Positions 54,501 to 64,000 of a stretch of 64,000 nt of DNA are shown here, in pieces. Made by a program: the position numbers and the translations under genes. Position 1 is the first letter of the stretch. Each line of letters starts with the position of its first letter. Source of the DNA: Sarcophilus harrisii (lineage: Eukaryota > Chordata > Mammalia > Dasyuromorphia > Dasyuridae); contig NC_045426.1 in the NCBI RefSeq assembly GCF_902635505.1, forward strand, positions 671,121,087 through 671,185,086. Direction: 5' to 3'. The notes beneath the pieces were generated by a model that made no database searches, was not told the DNA's origin, and saw nothing but the letters and a program-made list of their open reading frames with translations.

Positions 54501-57500
54501 CCTGAAATGCCATGTCATGCCTCTATATCTTGGAATTAGGTCTAAATCAGCAACTTTAGTATAGTTAGGGATGAAAAGGGGATAGGTAAGGGAGAGGAAT
54601 GGGACCCTAAAAGGCTCCAGTGAAGCTAAAAGTCAACCAGAAGTGGAAAATCCAAGCCCCAAGTCACTAAGGTCTAAGTTAGATGAAAACCAAGATGCTT
54701 ATAAGGCTTCTGTGAAGCCCAAGCTGGAGTGCTCCTAAACCACAAAACCACCTTCCTGAACTGCCCTTATCTCCCTTATTTCCTACAGTCCTAGACAAAG
54801 ACAAAGGTCCTCTAAGAAAAGCAATTGGATAATTTTCCCAAAGATGAAAAACCTACAAGGAACTTCTTATGGTTCTCCAAGGTAAAAAGATCATCAAATA
54901 AGAGGGAAGCTCCAAAGAGGGGAAGTTTGGGGCAGTTATCGAGAAGCACTCGAATCATTAAACATAGTCAGACATTACTGATGATGTATCTTCTCTGAAA
55001 GGCAGAAAAACATAACCAGTGTCGATGGTGGAAAAGTGAGGTATAATCCAAACAGGAGCAGAGACAACTAGCTGATTCTTCCTTCACAGATTATTAAAAT
55101 CTCCTTTGGGGAGCAGCAGCTTCATGGGACAGCTGATGGGAGAGAAGATTCCAAACATTGGAGGGAACTCCCCTCCTCACTAAAGTCAGGACAGAACTTA
55201 TTGGGAGGCCTCAATAAAGGGGTGTTGAATAGTATTTACACCTTTTTTTTTTGGTGGTTGTTGGCTTGTTCCTTCCCTCCCCCTCCCATTAATCTGATTT
55301 TTCTTGAGCAGCCTGATGAATATGGAAATATGTTCAGAAGAAATGCACATATTTAACCTATATTGGATAATTTGCTGTCTTGGAAAAGAGGAGAGGGAGG
55401 GTGAAAAATCTGGAACACAGGATTTGTTTGCAAAGATGAAATGCTGAAAACTAACTTTGCAGTTACTTGGAAAAATAAAATACATTAAAAAAAAAAAAAA
55501 AGAAAAAAAAAAGAGGTGCTTAGTGAGAATAGAACATCTGTCCCAAGAGATCACACAAAAATAATCTTCATCCTTTTGATACCTGGCTCAGCTGCACTTG
55601 AACAAGGAAGAGACCAAGAAGCAAGTAAGGCCACAGAACAGCCATCTTCCCTGACTACCACTGACACGTCCAATCAACCATCCCATGAAGACCTGCTGAT
55701 TCAATTTGAAACCAGAGAGGCTATTGCCAAGCAGTTTTATCAGGGTCAGGTCTCGGGACTGGGAGAGCAATATAGACCATACAGATTCATCAGATGGGGG
55801 AAGGAAGGTGGTGGTTTGGGAAGTCAGGAGACCTAGGGCCTACTAGTTTGGCTCATAAACTGGCTCTGTGGGCTTCAATTTCTTCATATGAACAATACTA
55901 TGAGTCCTTTTCAGACCTGATGTTCTTTCTATGCCTTCACTTACCGGATCTCCTTCTACCACTTCTCCATGGGGGTTCCTGATCACCATCACCAGCTGGG
56001 CCTGGAATGTGATGATTAGTACCGGTCCTTGTTCCATCATTTTTCCCATCGCCAACTGCAGTGAAGGCAAACCACAGTGAAAAACACAAAGACCAAGAGC
56101 TTTTTTAGTGATAAGTAGGGTCTAGCCCTGCTGTCATGGTAAGAGATGAAGTGGGATAATGAGACAGTTGAAACTCCCCCTTATGTTTCTTGTTCAGTTA
56201 CATGAAAATCAAGATAGTATCTTTGTTAAAAGATCACAGAAATAACCTGTTCCTTGTTGACCAGCCTCTGTCACAAAAGCAAACTGCACTGCCCTCACCA
56301 CTAGAAAGCTTTCAGTAATGTTGCCATGATGCTCTCTCCCAGGGACTTTCAGATTCTCTTTTACATACTTCATAGTGGCAACTTACAAAAACACTACATC
56401 ACCCTGGTGGCTCAGCAGGTTTTGTTCTGCAAAGCCCTCCCCATTAATCTTTCTTATCTTAAGAGTCAGAACACCTCTCTCAGCAAATTCCTTCCTGGCA
56501 TCCACAAACCCTAACTTGATCCTCAGTCTGAGCTCTGAAGCAGCCAGCATGAGCTCTCTGTCTTGGCTGAAAGAGAGAATACAGCCCAAGCATAGATCAC
56601 ACACCCAGGAGTGCAGGGAGAGCAAGCTTACTGTGAGTGACTCTGCCAACCCCCTGAGTCATAAGAGAGGTTGCTGGGCTTCCCTGGCTGCTCTCCATCC
56701 CAGGCCCACCTCTCATTTTCCTGTTGCTGGCCCCATGGTCAGTAACTGCCAGGCCTTTCCAATCACCATTCATGAAACTAGATTTTTTTTGAGAGACTGA
56801 ACAAATACCTTCGAAGGGTTAATGAGAATGACTGAATTTTCTGTTATGTTCCAAGGAGATGGGGTTACTAAAGTTGAGCCAGTTTTCAGGACTCAACTGG
56901 CAGACACCATGCCCTGAGGCACTCTCCTCCTCTGGGCACTGTGATCTTAAACCTGAACCAGTACTTAGAGGTTCAGGGCAATGGATGCCTAAGGTCTGAA
57001 TCTGGTTTAAGGCAAACATATGTAGGACCTATTATCATCAGATATTTAAAAAAAAAAAAATTCTACAGAGCTACTGGGGCTGAACTTCATCTGCCAGCCA
57101 GAGGCCAAGATCATGATTCCTTTTAGAACAGGTGCTCTTGGCCCAGGGCTTAGACTCTTTTTAAAAACAGAATTGTTTTTATTTATAATTTTGTTTGATG
57201 CATTATGCATTTAAAAACACTTATGAGAAGGGGTCCACAGAATTCAAACTAAAGTGGTCCAGGAACCAAAAAAGATGAAGGATTCCTGTTTCTAAAGAAA
57301 GCTTAGGGCTCAGTAACCAGTGATTCAGTGACTATTGTTTTGGAAAGAAAATGAAAAGGCTTCTCTCCAGGGTCATAGGTGCCAAGACCTAAGAAGGGGC
57401 CACAAGCAGGCTTGGTTTTCCCTGCTTGGCTTGACCAATTGCTTCCTTTTACACCAAGTGGCAGTATTAATACACAGGAGATACGATGCTTACCCTGTTC

Positions 57501-58777
57501 CTGACCCAAGAAAGAAATCTCCTCATTTCAAGCATTCTCTTCCTAACAGCCCATAACAAACCCCCAAAAGAGAGTAACTGCTCTCAGTTCAACTGACGTA
57601 TATGGCCTGAGAGAAAGGACACAGAACCCTGAGCTGCATCTGTCAGTCTAAGCTTATAAATCCTAGCTACCTGTCCTTCTTCCCCATCAAGAGGGTTAAG
57701 TTAACTGCACATCACAGAAAAAGCCAGTAGCAATATAGTCACAACTATACTAGGTGTGCAAAGAACAAGTAATATCTCAAGGGGCCCTAGTCCCTACACT
57801 AGGTTTGCCAAATGGAATCAGGTCCCTGCAGAGCCATAACATCTCAAAAAAGTGCACTAGATACTTCCTTCTTATAAGAAATGGGCTCACATACTCCTCA
57901 CCTAGCAGCTGTTATTGTGAAAGCCAAGCTATTCCTCTTTACAATCCTGAGATCAAATCTGCTGGTTTAAGGGCTCCTTAGAGAGCCTGAAGCTGTAATC
58001 ATTACTGAAGTCTGAAAACATACAAGACCATGCTAAGTTGAAGGTGAAGAGTGTGAGCAGATCAAAAATCCATACAGAATTGGAGCCAAAGGGTGACAGA
58101 GGGGGGAAGATGCCCTCTGAGGGCATTCAATCCAACTCTCACCTAAGCAAGAATTTTCTCCATCACTTCCCTTTGCAAGCTAGTCTAGAACTTTTTACTT
58201 CCCAAAGCAGTTAATTCAACACTGGACATTGCTTGGAAATTTTTCCTTACATCAATCCCAAGTATGCCATGTGTAACATCCACTTATTTCTCTGGATCCT
58301 ACAGACACAAATAAGATTAGCTTCTATCTAGGCCAGGAATTTGTTTTTATGACCTAGGGCAAATTATGGCCCTTCTCGAGCATGTCTCATCTTACCCACC
58401 TGTAAAATAAGGAGCCTGTTCTAGATCAGCTGTTTTTGCCCTTTTCTAATTCACGCCCCCCCTGAGGAAGCCTGGTGAAATCTATGGATCCCTTCACAAA
58501 AGATTTCTAAAATGCATAAAGCAAAAATACACAGGACTACAAAGAAAGGCAAAAAATACAGTTAACAAAATATCCCAAACAAGTTCACAGATCCCAGGTA
58601 GAAGATCCCCTAGGTCTCAGAGGTCTCTTCCAGTATTAAGAGTATGTCTGACTTCTCTACAGCAAGGAGAAAACATAGGAGACTTACATCAACATTGCTG
58701 ATGTCTAGAATCCTAGAATGGAACTGCAGGCCCATGGACTTCGCTTGGTGGATGGGATGAGCCACCTGATTGTATGT
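48535..58777 (-). CDS. TIMM44: TIMM44, 3' part (last three coding exons and 3' UTR)
   Basis: TIM44 is the peripheral inner-membrane scaffold on the matrix side of the TIM23 complex; it recruits mtHsp70 (the PAM motor) to pull preproteins into mitochondria. Coding exons seen are 58688-58777, 55945-56055 and 49476-49595 (with stop), all joined at phase 0, 106 codons in total. They cover the end of the C-terminal Tim44-like domain: 'AHPIHQAKSMGLQFHSRIL' then 'DISNVD', 'LAMGKMMEQGPVLIITFQAQ', 'GEVVEGDP', 'DKVLRMLYVWALCRDQTELN' and 'STEQIL' at the end. These match human nearly residue for residue as I recall it. Upstream exons, with the mitochondrial presequence and coiled coil, lie past the right edge. 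The intron between the last two exons is 6.35 kb. The gene lies behind CTXN1 on the same strand, as in human. Confidence 0.96.
48551..48556 (-). terminator. TIMM44: TIMM44 poly(A) signal AATAAA
   Basis: AATAAA on minus, followed by a GT-rich element (TGTGGTTGCTG at about 48525). It gives a 3' UTR of about 0.93 kb (48540-49475), in which no repeat is seen. Confidence 0.8.
49476..49595 (-). CDS. TIMM44: TIMM44 last coding exon
   Basis: Acceptor CTTTCTTTTTCTCCAG|GATAAA at 49595. 39 codons plus TGA (49476-49478), starting DKVLRMLYVWALC and ending SASSTEQIL. Confidence 0.97.
   Translation of the reverse strand, partial: DKVLRMLYVWALCRDQTELNPYAAWRLLDISASSTEQIL
49596..50629. other. TIMM44 last intron, first part: no feature recognised
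   Basis: Apart from an A16 run near 49871-49887 I see no repeat or exon. Confidence 0.45.
50630..51150 (+). repeat. two MIR-like remnants in TIMM44 intron
   Basis: 50630-50770 ('agacaccatctaatccaact') and 51070-51150 ('cattttacaaatgaagaaac'). Diverged. Confidence 0.6.
52110..52345 (+). repeat. MIR/CORE-SINE-like element in TIMM44 intron
   Basis: 'gcggaatcaggaaaacctga', 'tactttggacacatcactta', 'tagtactttgcatatttaaa', 'aaatgctaactattattatc'. Confidence 0.82.
52350..52545 (+). repeat. MIR remnant in TIMM44 intron
   Basis: 'gcctgggttccagtcctgac', 'tctttaccttttaaatgaga' fit an MIR body. Confidence 0.55.
52600..53100 (+). mobile_element. old L1 3' part in TIMM44 intron, plus strand
   Basis: 'tcagagaaatgcaaattaaa', 'tgatatatgaatataataca' and an A-rich tail at 53068-53090 follow L1 order. 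Antisense to TIMM44. Confidence 0.7.
53101..55236. other. TIMM44 intron: mostly unrecognised
   Basis: 53590-53640 holds an MIR-like 'gggcctcagtttcctcactg'. 53330-53350 is an A run. No exon of TIMM44 is missing here, since its flanking exons join in frame. Confidence 0.5.
55238..55515 (+). mobile_element. L1 3' UTR in TIMM44 intron, plus strand
   Basis: 'taatctgatttttcttgagc', 'acctatattggataatttgc', 'aaaatctggaacacaggatt', then a tail of A with few interruptions at 55486-55513. 5' truncated. Confidence 0.85.
55945..56055 (-). CDS. TIMM44: TIMM44 penultimate coding exon
   Basis: Acceptor TGCCTTCACTGCAG|TTGGCG at 56055, donor GATCCG|GTAAGT at 55945. 37 codons, phase 0 both ends. Confidence 0.97.
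56056..58099. other. TIMM44 intron, no exon or clear repeat recognised
   Basis: An A12 run near 57048. Frames up to 141 codons (56375-56800) look like chance. Confidence 0.45.
58100..58600. repeat. CR1/L3-like piece, then an old therian repeat, in TIMM44 intron
   Basis: 58100-58280 ('gcattcaatccaactctcac', 'ttggaaatttttccttacat') is the reverse of the type at 29490-29720. 58450-58600 ('tggtgaaatctatggatccc', 'aaaatgcataaagcaaaaat') is an old repeat also known from eutherians; family uncertain. Confidence 0.5.
58688..58777 (-). CDS. TIMM44: TIMM44 antepenultimate coding exon
   Basis: Acceptor CCTTTGTTGCAG|ACATAC at 58777, donor GTTGAT|GTAAGT at 58688. 30 codons beginning TYNQVAHPIHQAK, phase 0 both ends. 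Confidence 0.97.
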
Positions 58778-59710
58778 CTGCAACAAAGGAGACACAGGTG
58801 AGACAGAAGCTTCAAAAAAGTGGAGTTTGGGAGGAAGACCTCAGTATTTCAGTTGGGGTCTGGAGGCAGGAGAGAGAAGGCAAAGCCAGTGACAGCTGAC
58901 ATAGGAGACACCATCAATTCAAGGAGACTCCATGGGGTACCACTTGATTCCTTACTGCCCACCTTAACTTCAAGACTGTGGGCCTCCCATTCTGAGAACA
59001 CCCAGAGTTGCCTCTTCGGGGGCCCAGACTCCTCCAAGCTCTGATGGCAGTTGTAGAGAGGGAGAACAAGAACATGCTACTTGTCATCCTCTAACTAGGA
59101 TTCAGTCGTAGCAGAAGCAAGGGCTCACATCACACGTTACTTTCAGAAGTTCCCTCAAGCAGCCTCCATCCCAGCACTAGCTTTACTGGCTCAGTCATCA
59201 TCCTCTCTCAGATTAGCAAAGGTACTCAGCCATCTCAGCCAACCCCAAGCCTCACACAAAGCACTGTGCATTAGTCACCATGCAGAGGAGGGCTTCAAAG
59301 GTCTGACATCTCCACCTCTGTTTCCCCCCATTGTTTATGAGACGAGTACAGAGCAAAATCAGCCAGAAGAGATTTGAAGCTGCTTAATGCGAAGCAACTG
59401 AGAACCAAGGTCGAGTGGGACGAGATGCAGGGATGGGGGCAAGAGCAAAGTCTGAGAGGCTGGGACTAAATTGGGGACAATGAGCCTGAATGAGGGAAAT
59501 GACTAGTGATAAATTTTGGGATGGGGGAAGAGGTAGGCACTAAGCTTCTGCTTCACCTTTCCTCTGTTGGGCCACCTGGGCTCACGCCTGCCTCATACTT
59601 TCTGGCACAGCACCTGAGGAAGCCCCTCCCCATCTCTGCTAGTCCCAAACTCCCCAGCTGTGGGGAGGATCACATGAGCTAAGAGTTGTAAAGCTTTAAG
59701 TAGCGTCTGG
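58778..59710. other. TIMM44 upstream intron, no feature recognised
   Basis: I looked for the next exon (human ...DILKDWCYEA) on the minus strand here and to the right edge and did not find it. Confidence 0.5.
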
Positions 59711-59711
59711 C

Positions 59712-59895
59712 ACATTGTTGTTGTTGCGACTCTTGGTGACTCATTTAGGGTTTTCTTGGCACAGACACTGGAGAGCAGCCATTTGCTTCTCCAGATCACG
59801 TGAAGAGAACTGAGGGTCCCAGGGTGAGGGACTGGCCCAGGACCTCACAGCTAGTCAGTCTTGCTGACTGCACCATGGTACCCCCTGGTGGCCCA
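59712..59895 (-). repeat. SINE, minus strand, in TIMM44 intron
   Basis: 'gactcttggtgactcattta', 'gggttttcttggcacagaca', 'cacagctagtcagt'. GC-rich diverged relative of 28248-28505. Confidence 0.75.
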
Positions 59896-61779
59896 TCTGG
59901 CACACAGTGAACTACACAACTGTGGGTTACTAGGATCACTATTAGGAAGCTTTCCCACCTCAGCTCTCCCCTTCCCCTGCCCATGCTGCTCCTGCATCCT
60001 GGCGATGAAAAACAGCATCCACTTTTCCAAGAGGAATTATTTTGCATCTATTTAAATGAGCTTTTATGGATTCTGAGTCAACTACAGAATTAGCTTTCAC
60101 CTAAGCCTAAGTTGTCCTTGTTAACTGAGGGAGTCAGCTCTCACAGACCAGGGGCCTAAGGAGGCATCAGACTCACAGACCCTTCAACTGAGGACCCAGA
60201 TATGCTGTCCCTTTATCTCTGCACATTTTTCTTCCCCGAGTTGTCTTGCCTTTGTTCAAGTCCTATTCTGGGACTTCTTCCTGATAGGGAATTGATGCTG
60301 TTCTGAAGCTAGACAGGCTTTGGGGAGGGTCTTGAGGACACATGAAATCTGCTGTCTGAAGAGTAAGAGACGCGGTGCCAGGCTGGAGATGAGGATATGA
60401 ATTCACAGCTACAGCAACTTCACACAGATGTTCACCGAAGGGGCAGAGGGGGCTCTGTCTGCCCTGGATGGAGGGCGCTTGCTTACCCACCGACAAACGC
60501 TGATCCCGGAAGTGGCCACCTCCCTTTCTGTTTTAGCCACAAAGCTCCTCTCCCAAGGAGCCTCAGTGGCTGGTGGTGACTTGGATGCAGCAGGCTTGAA
60601 GTCATCTCCAGCCTGATCAAAGGTGCTCTTCAGATTCCTTAGAAAATGTTCTCAGAGCTTATGCTCCTGCTGGCCTTAAAGGACACAGCACCATCCCAAG
60701 CCACGTGGGGGCAAAGGAAGACATATTCTGAAAACTCCTAGCAGAGGCTCCAAGTGGGGCCTGGAGGCAGAGGAAGAGTTGGATGCTAGGGAAAGGGCAG
60801 GAAAGCCCTCTGGTGGCTACATCTGGTCATGGCACACACAGGTCAGCTCCCTGGCACAGAAACCCAAGGAGAACAAGAGCTCTCTCCTTCATGGCGTTCG
60901 GCTTTGGCTGTTGTAAGATCCTCTCTCCCTCCAGGGCTATCTGCTTAGGAAATAAGGGTGTCTTGACAGCAAGGCACCATGTGGGTCCGCAAAGCCTGGC
61001 CCATAAGTGGCTGATCCAGAGACCACCCATGCCCAACTGCTTTTCCATGTCCTCACCAGCACTCAGGTGCTTATCTCTGTTCCAATTGTGGTGTCGGGGT
61101 CCTTGCCCACCAGGGTTCACATTCTACAAGGGGCACTGGGTCAAACCTGTGCTTTCTCAAAGTTCCTGGGGCAGCCCCAAGGAGGACAGATGATGGGAAG
61201 GGAAGACCACCTAGGTGGCTGTGTCACAGCAATCTGGGTACAGGTGAGAGGTGAAAGGGACAGGAAAGAAAGCTGCTGGAGGCAGAAATGAAGAGCCAAA
61301 AGGTATCGCCACGACAACCCTGAGAGACTGCAAGATGTCTATGCTCTTGATTCTGGAGGAAACATGGGGACAAGAGAATAAGCTCTGCTCTGGACTGCTG
61401 GATTGGAGCTATCTCCTGAACTTCCAAGAAGGATCAGGGGGTTTAAGCTGAGGGTCAAACAGACCAGGGTGACAAGTGGTCAGAGGTATGAGGAAACCCA
61501 CCAAGAGTGACCCAGAAGTTCAGGGAAGAATGTGCCAGGAGGAGGAGTTTCCAGCTCCAGATGGACAAGTGGGAGCAGGTGAAGCTGATGTGTCTGGCAA
61601 GTCCCTCTGTGTGTATTTGCTGATGGAAGCAAAACTAGAGACTCGTCAGCTTCCAAATATTCAGGAATACTGGAACTGGGCACTCTTACAGGCTTGAAAG
61701 AAAAAGATGAATCTCCACTTTGCCACATACACCAGCTCCTTTCCCCCAGACCATGTACAGGCTGAGGTGTTCTCATTTT
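59896..61779. other. TIMM44 intron, no feature recognised
   Basis: Frames up to 136 codons occur on both strands with no known similarity. Confidence 0.45.
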
Positions 61780-63235
61780 AAAAAACATCCTTGCTTGGAT
61801 TAGCCTTAACCACCCAGACCACGTCTGTCCTCTGTCATAGTTGTCTACACCTGCTACCTCCATGGCCTCTCTTGGAACTCGCCTTCATTGTAAGTCTTCT
61901 TCAAGGTAACCACAAAGTCACAGCAGTGTGGGACACTGCCCAACACCTTGCTCTCCATGAGTCTTCTCTCCTGGTTTTCCTCCCACTCACTGGTTGGCTC
62001 TTCTCAGTTTCCTTGGCTGGATCATCTGCCCTACCATGACCCTTAACTCTGCATGTCGACCTTAATGTCACACCTTGCTCCCTGCTAACTCTCTGCCCGT
62101 GGATGTCAAAGTACCATATACTCCACTTGCCCAGAGCAGAACTCATGTCTGCCCCAGTATCTCTCCCTCCTCCCAATGGCGTACCACCATTTTTCAGTCA
62201 CACCCCTGACTTCCCTCCTCTTCACATCTTGCTGACGTCACTCCACTCTAATATCCTCATTGCCTCCTGACCAGGCCAAACTCCCAAAACAGCCTCTTAA
62301 CTGATCTCTGCCTCTATGGTCCTTTATCCCTAAACCACCTTCTACAATTGTCAGAATGTTACAAAACTGTCCTTGCCACTCTCAACTCAGCATTTCTGGT
62401 GACTCCCCACCACACCTGGGACATTACAGTTCTCCACAGTCTGACTCTCACCTACTTTTCCAAGCCCATTCCATGTCACTCCCCTCACATAATTTCCATT
62501 GCAATCAAACTTGCCTCCTTGCTCCTGTCCTTCTACAACCCTGGCTCTCATAGGATTTCAGAGTTGAGCCTTAGGCCAATCGACCTCTCCAAGACATGAA
62601 ACAGAGATGACAAGCAGTCACCTTCTCCTTCTGGGCCTTGGCACAGCATCTTGCCCATACATGGGGTATGGGTCCTCCTGGGATTCCTAGCTTTTTTCGA
62701 GTCTCAGCTAAGGTAACGCTTCCTACATAAGGCACCTGATGATCCCCTCAGATGGCACTGCTTTCTCCCTTGTGAAAGTATTTTATATTAATGCTTAAAA
62801 CATTCTGTATTTATCCATGTACCCATCATGCCCACCAAGAGAACATGAGCTTCTCGCAAGGCTGTGCTAGCAGGACATAAGATCCATGAGGTCCGAACGA
62901 GCAGGACCCATGAAACCTGCTGTCCAAGGACCAACCAAGCCAAGCAGAGTAAGGAATGGACCCAGTGCAGCATCCAGGAAGGTTCAGAGGGGATCATCCA
63001 TATGGACACACCATGTGTCCTGATAGGCATGCAGGTTGTCTACAGAGTAGCCTCAAGTTGATGATAGTGGGCTGATCTTCAGGCACAAAGCTCATTGCCA
63101 TGTCAATATTCAAAGTCTTTCTCTCTTCTTAAGACAGTAAGAAGCAGGGACTACTTTGTTTTTTCTTTTGTAGTTTCAGCATCTAGCACAATACTTTGTA
63201 TACAGTGGGTATTTAATAAATGTGTATTTGCTTGA
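61780..63235 (+). mobile_element. L2 LINE, plus strand, in TIMM44 intron
   Basis: 61780-62870 follows L2 ('tctaatatcctcattgcctc' near 62247, 'ccaagcccattccatgtcac' near 62460, 'gagcttctcgcaaggc'). The 3' end resumes at 63125-63235 ('gaagcagggactactttg' to 'gtatttaataaatgtgt'). About 255 bp at 62870-63124 seems to be an insertion of unknown nature. Confidence 0.7.
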
Positions 63236-63266
63236 AATTAAATTATGTTATTAGTGTTCTAAAACA

Positions 63267-63447
63267 CTCCTTTGGGGGGACAGCTAAGTAGCACAGTGGG
63301 TAGAGCTCCAGCCCTGAAGTCAGGAAGACCGGGGTTCAAATCTGGTCTCAGACACTTAACACTTCCTAGCTGTGTGACCCTGGGCAAGTCACTTAACCCC
63401 AATTGCCTCAGCAAAAACAAAACAAACAAAAAAACCTTCTCCTTTGG
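63267..63447 (+). mobile_element. tRNA-derived SINE with 9-bp target-site duplication
   Basis: Body 63276-63438: 'cagctaagtagcacagtggg', 'ctccagccctgaagtcagg', 'cttcctagctgtgtgaccct', tail 'caaaaacaaaacaaac'. Flanks ctcctttgg at 63267-63275 and 63439-63447 are identical. Confidence 0.93.
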
Positions 63448-63774
63448 TTATATCATGTTAAATCCCATAAAGGCAAAGGCTATTATCTTACCTAAAATTT
63501 GTACTTCCACCACTGTTAGGAACATAATGGGGCTTTTAAGTTTGCTGTACATAATTAAACCATTCCTTCAACAAATAGCACTGTCTAGATCATATATACA
63601 GTTGGGAAGAGGAAGCCACTGAGTCAGTTTTTCAGTATATTTAAATGCAGAGTGGCACCATATACTGGGTCTAAAACTGAACAGGAGAAAGAGGAAAAAC
63701 TGCCTGCATTTAGGAAATTGCATGCTCTTTTTAGTTACTTCAACTTGGTGTATAACCCAAAAAAATTTGTTTTA

Positions 63775-64000
63775 GCAAAATATTTTTTTCTGGTGATGCT
63801 ATATGGTTATGAATCCTGGAAAATGCCATTGTTCAGTCAAAACACTGGGTGATATAAAAGGCAATCTCACAGGGAGCCAAAGAAGATATGTATAGTGCAT
63901 ACCTGCAGAAGTTTCACAGTCCAGGAAATAGGACTGGAAAAGGTAGTTCAGTAACTAATTAAAAGCAAGAGGTAACAGATGGTTGGCACAAGGACTTAGC
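63775..64000 (+). mobile_element. possible LINE reverse-transcriptase tail, broken
   Basis: The plus frame reads 'VMLYGYESWKM' (63800-63832), like the LLYG.E.WK block of several LINE reverse transcriptases. 'NRWLAQGL' near the right edge would fit an RTE-type ending. Cut by the window edge. Confidence 0.35.

Noticed and set aside
59000-64000. A further upstream TIMM44 exon (...DILKDWCYEA)
   Set aside because: No minus-strand stretch with that coding sequence and splice sites was seen; it most likely lies past the right edge.

Overview
The window reads as a piece of a marsupial nuclear genome. The reasons are vertebrate intron-exon genes, a CpG-rich promoter zone, and very dense repeats of kinds I know from marsupials: L1 3' ends with a characteristic 3' UTR, tRNA-derived SINEs that open with a 'cagctaggtggtgcag' type box, and L2, CR1-like, hAT and Tigger1-type fossils. 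I cannot name the species. Family names are from memory, not from a search.

Three host genes are recognisable, in the order and orientation I remember from human 19p13.2. SNAPC2 (+ strand) is complete: five coding exons at 32125-40594, 353 codons, coding for the SNAP45 subunit of the snRNA-activating complex. CTXN1 (- strand) is complete: one coding exon at 45244-45507, a small neuronal membrane protein. TIMM44 (- strand) is only its 3' part: three coding exons at 49476-49595, 55945-56055 and 58688-58777, with 5' exons beyond the right edge. SNAPC2 converges on CTXN1, and TIMM44 lies behind CTXN1 on the same strand. The three have unrelated jobs (snRNA transcription, neuronal membrane protein, mitochondrial import motor), so this is conserved synteny and not a pathway cluster.

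Layout: 1-31.7 kb is intergenic and almost wholly transposable elements, many nested (L1 in L1, SINE in L1, L1 in L2, SINE in L2, an LTR-like unit in a hAT element). 31.9-40.6 kb is the SNAPC2 promoter and gene, with intron 1 swollen by L2, SINE, CR1, L1 and hAT copies. 40.7-41.9 kb is an AT-rich island. 42-47.1 kb is the GC-rich CTXN1 locus and its promoter side, including a long pyrimidine-biased tract. 48.5-64 kb is TIMM44 with repeat-bearing introns.

No new gene system stands out. The best leads are: an L1 insertion that seems to carry 0.75 kb of 3'-transduced flank (17083-18937); a 60-bp partial tandem duplication over the SNAPC2 exon 1 splice donor that offers an in-frame alternative donor; a 50-bp near-identical segment present twice 1.1 kb apart, one copy inside a Tigger element; and an unassigned minus-strand ORF behind CTXN1.
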